Origin: Acanthopleura granulata
Taxonomy: Eukaryota; Mollusca; Polyplacophora; Chitonida; Chitonidae
Direction of reading: 5' to 3'
DNA length: 64,000 bases
NCBI GenBank assembly: GCA_016165875.1
Contig: JABBOT010000003.1
Location: forward strand, 35,251,860-35,315,859
Shown here: piece after piece, positions 57,791 to 64,000 of the stretch
Layout: each line of letters opens with the position of its first letter
How positions within the stretch are numbered: position 1 is the stretch's first letter
Made by a program: the position numbers and the translations under genes
The notes under the pieces: generated by a model
The model's input: only the letters and a program-made list of their open reading frames with translations
What the model was told of the DNA's origin: nothing
The model's database searches: none

Positions 57791-60700
57791 AAAACAGCTG
57801 ATATCTCATAGCTCTCTGACTGATCAGCCTCTCATAAGCTTATGAGTATGCCCTTTTTTGGTATTCCCTACATTGCAATTAATTTACCTTGTAATGACAT
57901 ATACACTGTTTACTGGGGAAATATCAGCACTTGTTGACAAAGAAAATGATTTATACCAGAAAACTAAAAGTAAAATCAAATGGAACCAAAAAATATGGAG
58001 CTAAAGACGGCATACAGCATTCAAGACCCGATTAGCTCTTCCTGTGTTCGAAAAGAAGGAATGGAATTCTTTAAAATTTAGTGCACAATTCATTCTGCTT
58101 ACATTCAGAGGCCATGATTTGTTTTAGAAAATCGGGGCTTTGGTACATGTTTGATGATAACAGAAAAAGAGCTCAAAACTTTGTGTTGACACCGTCTTCA
58201 TGCCTGACATGCTTAAAATATGTAAACAGGTACAAATTTTGGCTGGCAAACGATTTTTATTAATCTTTACTGATCGATACTTTCTCGGAAGCTCGCCGAT
58301 GTAGAATTTAATGTGTATTTCCCATGAAATATTAGGAGTTGAATTGAAAAAGTTAAAAGCGAAGAAAACACTTAAACAATAATGGTTCTAATGAACTGAG
58401 ATACTGAAGTTTTTTCTTTATTGCATTTGTTATTGTTTTTTTTTCTCTTTTTTTTTACGTTTTTTCTAAGCTAGTGATGGTACATTAAACACAAGACATT
58501 TTAGACTGAAACCAATCTAGTTGGACTCTGAACTCTTGTGAGTAACGGTAACATTCTGTAGCCTTCAACAGATTTTCCTATTCACTTTACCCTCGTTTCA
58601 AGTGATGCATTCATCGTTAAAGTCAAATGTAATCAGCGACAAACAGAATAACATGTCTTTAATATTTATGTCGGTGATCAATGAACGCTGCTAATTACAC
58701 GATAGTCAATAAAAAGCTTGATGTAATTCATCCAGGATATGTATTCATGTATCTATACATACGTATATTTGATTAATATCTGCCTATGGGCTACTGCAGA
58801 CTTTTTTCAGGGTTTTACAGGATGATGTCTACTTGTAATTTAATCAGTACAATCTAACCACAGTAAACAAATCACTCTGGTTATACCCTTTTTAAAATGA
58901 GTGAATCCTTCAGATGGAAAGAAGAAAGAGTTACACAGAAAAGTGGGATTTTCAGAGACGAATGTAGCACTGACAGGCAACCACATAGCGCCAGTGCGTA
59001 CCTTTTGATGTCACAAGGGTTGGGCCATCTTTGTCCTATGGTACTAATGTAGAACATGCAGTCGAGCATCTCCTTCAGAAAAGCGCCACCTAGGAAACAC
59101 CGGACATGACGCCACCAGCGTGCCGTCAGCGACAGCGGGGCCTGAAGATCAAGGCATGAAGAGCCAAGGCCACTAGTTTAGATATCACTGGCCTCCTTGG
59201 AGCTTGACTTAATTCCTTCGCTGAAAACCGTTGGTGTTCTAGCCATACGATTGCAACAATTGTGTATTGTTTCGTTTGGTAAATGTTTTAGGCCAACCAT
59301 TTCTCTGCACGTTTATAAATTCCACAAACGTATGCGACAAGTAAAGTACGTGGGCAGTTTAGCATATGCATGTATATATGGAATACTGCTAGAAATAATT
59401 ACTTTGCAAACTTTTCAGTCAGCGGAAAAACAAGATACCTTTCAGAAGTCGATGTTGTGGATGTTTTGCATGCTTTCAATACCATTATGGCATTATATCA
59501 GTTATGCCAAGGTTTCCACAGACGTGGTTTATTAATCACAATTCACTGATTTCCCCAATACTGTCTAAAACGATTTACCCGTTACTGCCACAGCTTGACA
59601 CGCATTGCATGCTCGAAATAAGGTACTTTGTCCACTTGTGATGCTTGTGATAAGAATGTTGGTAAAAAAATAACTGTTTACTTTGCGCAGGAGTTTCTAA
59701 TCCAAGCATGGAAATTGCCCTTATGCCGGTAAGAACCTAGGCGTTGTAACAGACAGATTCCATGATAAGGTTTTCAAACCTGTTTTAATCTTCTTTGATG
59801 TAAATTGATTTTTGCATGGACTGGGATTTTTTGTGCCTTTTTAGCGGATGTGTGTTCATACTTGTGTTTTTTACTGCATGTATTCTCCTGCTTATGCTCT
59901 CTAATGTATGCGCGTAGATCCCTTGTCGTATATAGGATGCAAATATGCAGATTTCCTGTTACTGCCTTGTACAGCTCTGTAATATTGCCAAAATTACATG
60001 GTTTCTTTAATATTGTTGTAAGGTTTGTGGCGTATATCGTTCAGCTAAACGGAGACACCAGTAACTCCAACCAATCAACCAGTTTTAGTCACTTCACATC
60101 TTCGTCAAACCTAAAATCAGATAACTGTGTTTTTACCTAACGCATTGCGATGACATTTCTTACTGCCACCAGTAAGGAACCCAGTTGAAAGACAGCGGAA
60201 GTGTTTATTTTCACTAAACGCCAAACTGCATTTTAGTTGTGTTATAAACTGACAGTTCCCCGATTGTTACTATGATATTTAGCCTGTACCGAAGGAGAGG
60301 GCATGACATGAAACGATTTGCGACTGGTTGTTGTGATCTACGGCACTGGACAAACCAGTGTAAGAAGTGGTGACTAGACGTGACTTACATGCGAGACTGA
60401 GATGCCTCTTTGATATAGATATAGCCATGAACTGTCATGCTTAACATCCACCAATTCCAGTCTTCTCGTGGTACTGAAACCTCAACATTCGGTGCCGTGT
60501 TTTTCGGGGGGGGGGTAGAGTTGTTAAAACGGCTGGTTATGTTTTTTTTATGTTTAGTGTTAAAATGCTTCCGAAGGTTGTTCCTTAACATAACATGACT
60601 GAACAGAATTTGTTCTATTTGACAAAATTGTATTCCAAGATTATTTAACTCTAGTCCGGTTCCTCTTTAGTCATAAATGTTGTCTCATGAGAAACGTGAT

Positions 60701-61300
60701 TTATCGCAAAGTTTTGCTGTGTTGATTAACACTTGATTCAAAGTCGTTTCTTATTTTAGTTCATTTGTAAACCATAGACGTCAATCTTAAAACAAGCTCA
60801 AGATAAAAATTCTGTATAGATTTGAACAACAAATCATGACTATAGGAACCTGAAGATCCTATATGTGTTTATATTTGCTTATTGTATGAATCGTCCTTGG
60901 GTTTTTAATCAGTGTTGGCTAGACTTGGATGCTAACGAGCCAATAGGGAGGCCACATATACACATCCAATCGCATCCAAGCTGCTAATCCCAATGACATT
61001 TATTTACATGTAGGTACAGAAAAGACACAGGAGCGTCTCATGGTAGATATTGATTTCTCTGCCTGTTAATAAACACCGAATGCACAATGCCTTGAGTGAC
61101 AGAACGGTGCCGGACTAAAGACTGAAACATGCAGACGACATTACGTCCGCATCACGAGATGCCTGTGATTCGCTTGATATAAACATATACACGGTTGTAT
61201 ACCACTTAGTTCTGGGAAATGACGACTATGTCCTTCTCGCTTAAGAACTCTGAAATCTACTGTAAGTGAGCAGACTCATCAATAACCTTGGCCCGTTCTG
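57791..61300. other. Intergenic, nothing recognised
   Basis: AT-rich. Frames at 59197-59535 and 59805-60140 are open, but their Cys/Tyr/Leu-rich translations look like AT-rich noise. Poly-G run at 60508-60516. The last 300 bases would hold the GPCR promoter; TATAAACATATAC at about 61178 is a possible TATA box. Confidence 0.4.
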
Positions 61301-61318
61301 TCAGAGGGTTTTGGAAAG

Positions 61319-61794
61319 ATGCCCAATTCCACTGAAGGTCTTTTAGGGGAAATGACCAACTCGTCCCAGAGTCCCGTTAACAGCACGGAAACGACTCGGG
61401 AGCCACTATCAACGGAAAAAATTATCATCTGCGTTGTTTTCTACATCATAGTTTTCATCACAATTTTTGGCAATGTTTTGGTCCTGGTGGCCATTAAAGT
61501 GGAGAAACGTCTGCAGACCCTGTTCAATTACTACATTATCAACCTGGCCGTGACGGACATCGCAGTGGCCGTGACGGCCATGTCGTTCTACACGCTGGAC
61601 GTCACGCTGAGCTACTGGCCGTTCGGTCAAGTCATGTGTGCCGTGTGGATCTTCTGTGACTACGGCATGACGTTCGCATCCGTGTTCACCCTCATCGCCA
61701 TCTCCCTGGACCGCTTCTGGTCCGTAACCTGGAGCCTTCATTACCGGACTCATCACACCCGCAAAAAGTGCCTGATTATCATTGCTGTTATCTG
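61319..61794 (+). CDS. Aminergic rhodopsin-family GPCR, first coding exon (TM1 to mid-TM4)
   Basis: Plasma-membrane receptor signalling through G proteins. The exon encodes 158 complete codons plus 2 bases: extracellular N-terminus with three N-glycosylation sequons (Asn3, Asn14, Asn21), TM1 about 35-58 with Gly51-Asn52 (N1.50), TM2 about 70-92 with LAVTD (Asp80, D2.50), Cys107 (3.25) and TM3 with Asp114 at exactly 3.32, the amine-binding position. The DRY motif reads DRF (131-133). It ends inside the TM4 Trp codon at TG|GTGAGT. Asp3.32 plus NYY and SFYT/DYG context suggests a muscarinic-, histamine- or biogenic amine-like receptor; ligand not assignable. A possible acceptor (TTCTGTCAG) 16 bases before the ATG suggests a spliced 5' UTR. 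TM5-TM7 are not in the window. Confidence 0.9.
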
Positions 61795-61839
61795 GTGAGT
61801 TAAAACCCGTTCTCCGCTACATTTAACATGTATTTTATT

Positions 61840-62110
61840 TACTTATTTCATTATTGTTTAACGTCAGGTTTAGGAATTTCTTTCTTTTTTTTTTGCGATG
61901 GAGGTGAAATTGGTGACAGGGGGAAACTGGAGCGCCCGGGATAAACCACCGACTTTGGGGAAGTTACTTAGGAACTTGCCCACATGTGGAATACAGATAT
62001 GCACATAATAATGGTGTCAGACAAGTGGTCTTCAGCGCACGAGTTCTGTCACATTGTCAAGTGATCCTCTCTTCACTCTCATTGTCACCAAGGCCAGCAA
62101 GCGTTTGAGA
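61840..62110 (-). mobile_element. Family 2 SINE-like copy in the GPCR intron
   Basis: Plus strand: ATTTCATTATTGTTTAACGTC, GGGGGAAACTGGAGCGCCCG, GATAAACCACCGACTTTGG, AAGTTACTTAGGAACTTGCC, ACAGATATGCACATAATA. Most complete copy of this family here. Confidence 0.65.
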
Positions 62111-62754
62111 GGAAATCGATGAATGCATCTCGCGCGTTACCGCACAGCACAATAAAGAAAAGTATCTTAAGCATTCCCCCACCACACACTTCTGGTACAT
62201 TTATACTATAATACTTGATTTTCATACGGCTTACCATTTGAAATGGGGTTAGTGCAACGGCAATGTAGTCATTTGAGATTCCGTGCTTTTTGGTGATGCA
62301 AATATTTTAATGCTGAAAACAAGGTCAGACCATTTCCTTTTTCAATAAAACGGTCTCAGAGGATGCAAAAAGTGAAATTACCTTAACCAATAATATCGAT
62401 ATATATGTACAATCACTTTCCAACTGCCATCGTACAAGGCATAGAAACGGACGCTCATATATCAGATGTCATTCAAAATGGGCGTTCCGGATCAATAATC
62501 GAAGGAACAGTTTCCAAAGCAAAGTTCATCCCAAACCATTAAAGAACCAAGGAAGTATATAAAGGAAGAAATTAGATCGTATTCATGTAACAAAAAGTTG
62601 TAAGAAGTTTTCAATGATGCCGGAAAGACGAAAGGAATGTTCTAGGCTGATGAATTAAATGAGTATCCAGAATTTGTACCATGATGCCTTATTGTCATTA
62701 ATCAAGATCTCAGCGGCTCTTGGATTACAAGTCTTCATGTACCCAAAGTGGCAA
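62111..62754. other. GPCR intron, nothing recognised
   Basis: A short piece at 62475-62500 (AAATGGGCGTTCC) echoes 2000-2015 near nanos A. No exon seen. Confidence 0.35.
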
Positions 62755-63030
62755 TCTTATTCAATATAAAAGTACAGCACAGAAAGTAAAACGAGAACAG
62801 CGACAACATGCAGTGTTGTGGTTCTCAATTGGTCAAACGTTACCGGTGAAATCCGGCCTCCAGTCAATTTACCTTAGTATTCTAGCTGTTCATATAAGTG
62901 TTTAAGAAGTAACGTTTTACGCGCCCCCTAGCACCATGGCTAAAGCTGTATTAGATAAAGAAAAAAACTACAGTCATGTTAAATGCAAATTATTAGACGT
63001 CACTGATCTAGAATCACTCAAAGAGCTGTG
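62755..63030 (+). repeat. Family 4 dispersed repeat in the GPCR intron
   Basis: TATAAAAGTACAGCACAG, GTAAAACGAGAACAGCGAC, TTTAAGAAGTAA, CTAGCACCATGG, GACGTCACTGATCTAGAATC. Confidence 0.65.
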
Positions 63031-64000
63031 TTGGTATCACATCAACCCGATGCATATGAACCCGGATGAGGCGGAAATATGAAGCAGATTTCCACATTTT
63101 GAACATTTCGTCCATATTTACTTACAAGAGAGGTGTACTCCTTGTAACATTTAAGGAACTGACAAATGCGGGTGATGGAATATCCTTGACACACTAGTGT
63201 TTACAGGAATAACTTGTGAAATTGATTGAAATCAACACCCGACGTACAGGATTTAACAAACAGAAAAAGAATACTGGTTTATACAGGCCTACAACATGAA
63301 AGGCCACAGTTTGAACAGTAAAACTGGGCCGACAACTACAGCATAACTACGGACTGTTGACAATTAGTATTCGTTTTAGTCTCGGTGGGTGCATTTTGGA
63401 GCTAGGGTGGATATTAGAGGGGCATGGGGGCTCGGGTGGATTCTTTCGGCGAGGGCAACGGGAATATTGGAGAGTGGCCGGGGCTAGGGTGGATATTGGG
63501 ATTAGCACATGCGACTTCATTAGTCCAAGGGTCTGTTTCACACAACGATTCTGGGTTTTGACCTAAAAATTGTAACCAAATTAAACTGTGAAATACATTC
63601 ATCACATCCCCCAAATTTTGACTACTGATTCTATGCCGTCTTAGGATGATATCAACCAAGTTTGAGCATCCAGCATCAAACATTTTGTTTTGTAAAAGTG
63701 ATTAAAGTTTTGGGCTTTCGCCCAAACTGGCTTTGTGAATCCGGCCCCAGCGTCTGAGAGTGACAGTTACATACATTTAGCCAGCGCTTTAACCCTCTGA
63801 GAACGCCATGTCCCTATCTCTGCTGAATACATCAATGACTATGACACCAGATAGTCAATTCAGCATGTACCGGTATAAACTGCCCAAGGACAAGGTGTAT
63901 TATTTCTCTCCGCAGCCAAATAAAAACCCCACAACACAGACGTTTTGTGTGATCTCGTTATTCAGAACGGGTGAGGTAATAGAGCTTATCAGAGTGTCAT
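63031..64000. other. GPCR intron or 3' flank, no exon seen
   Basis: 63395-63500 is G-rich on the plus strand, with GCTAGGGTGGATATT repeated about 82 bases apart (63402 and 63484). TTTGGGC-TTTC-GCCCAAA near 63710-63727 is a perfect 7-bp hairpin next to TTTGTGAATCCGGCCCC. No TM5-TM7 coding sequence found. Confidence 0.4.

Noticed and set aside
59805..60140. 111-codon hydrophobic open frame, possible membrane protein
   Set aside because: Cys/Leu/Tyr-rich translation typical of AT-rich non-coding DNA; no family pattern.
60385..60591. C2H2/BED-like fragment (NLRKHFNTKHKK) on the minus strand
   Set aside because: Only the His half of a finger is present, with no Cys pair upstream; too short to call a transposase relic.
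61409..61756. 115-codon open frame antisense to the GPCR exon
   Set aside because: Mirror of a GC-rich coding exon; its translation is low-complexity Asp/His/Gly-rich.

Overview
The window is animal nuclear DNA from a lophotrochozoan invertebrate, probably a mollusc or brachiopod. The evidence is AT-rich intergenic DNA, split genes with GT-AG introns, TATA boxes, many tRNA-derived SINEs of a type I associate with mollusc genomes, a degenerate LINE, and a divergent ionotropic receptor of the protostome type. The species cannot be fixed from sequence alone. No rRNA, convincing tRNA gene or CRISPR array was found.

Region 1 (1-26 kb) is a nanos cluster. It holds five nanos-type zinc-finger genes or relics in two N-terminal types. 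Type I copies are A (minus, cut by the window edge), B (intact, 201 aa) and C (pseudogene). Type II copies are D (pseudogene) and E (intact, 205 aa). Between a type I and a type II copy lies a minus-strand two-exon gene (here called F) for a short acidic protein I do not recognise. The order type I nanos - F - type II nanos occurs twice, about 12.4-13.4 kb apart, so this is a tandem segmental duplication. Decay is reciprocal: the first unit keeps type I (B) and loses type II (D), the second loses type I (C) and keeps type II (E). F is consistent in unit 2 and frame-shifted in unit 1. Copy A is inverted, and about 1.5 kb of its 5' flank matches that of C. All nanos copies carry TAATCC-type (Otx/Bicoid-class) sites next to a TATA-like box.

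Region 2 (29-44.2 kb, minus strand) is a complete ionotropic glutamate receptor-like (IR) gene. I assembled it from nine exons whose splice phases all agree, giving a predicted 589-aa protein with a signal peptide, a short N-terminal region, S1, M1, pore loop, M3, S2 and M4. SINE copies lie in its introns.

Region 3 (44.2-61 kb) has no convincing host gene. It contains a minisatellite, a degenerate LINE with reverse transcriptase and RNase H, a tandem repeat of about 146 bp, several SINE families and other dispersed repeats.

Region 4 (61.3-64 kb) starts with the first coding exon of an aminergic rhodopsin-family GPCR (TM1 to mid-TM4, ending at a GTGAGT donor). The rest of that gene lies beyond the window.
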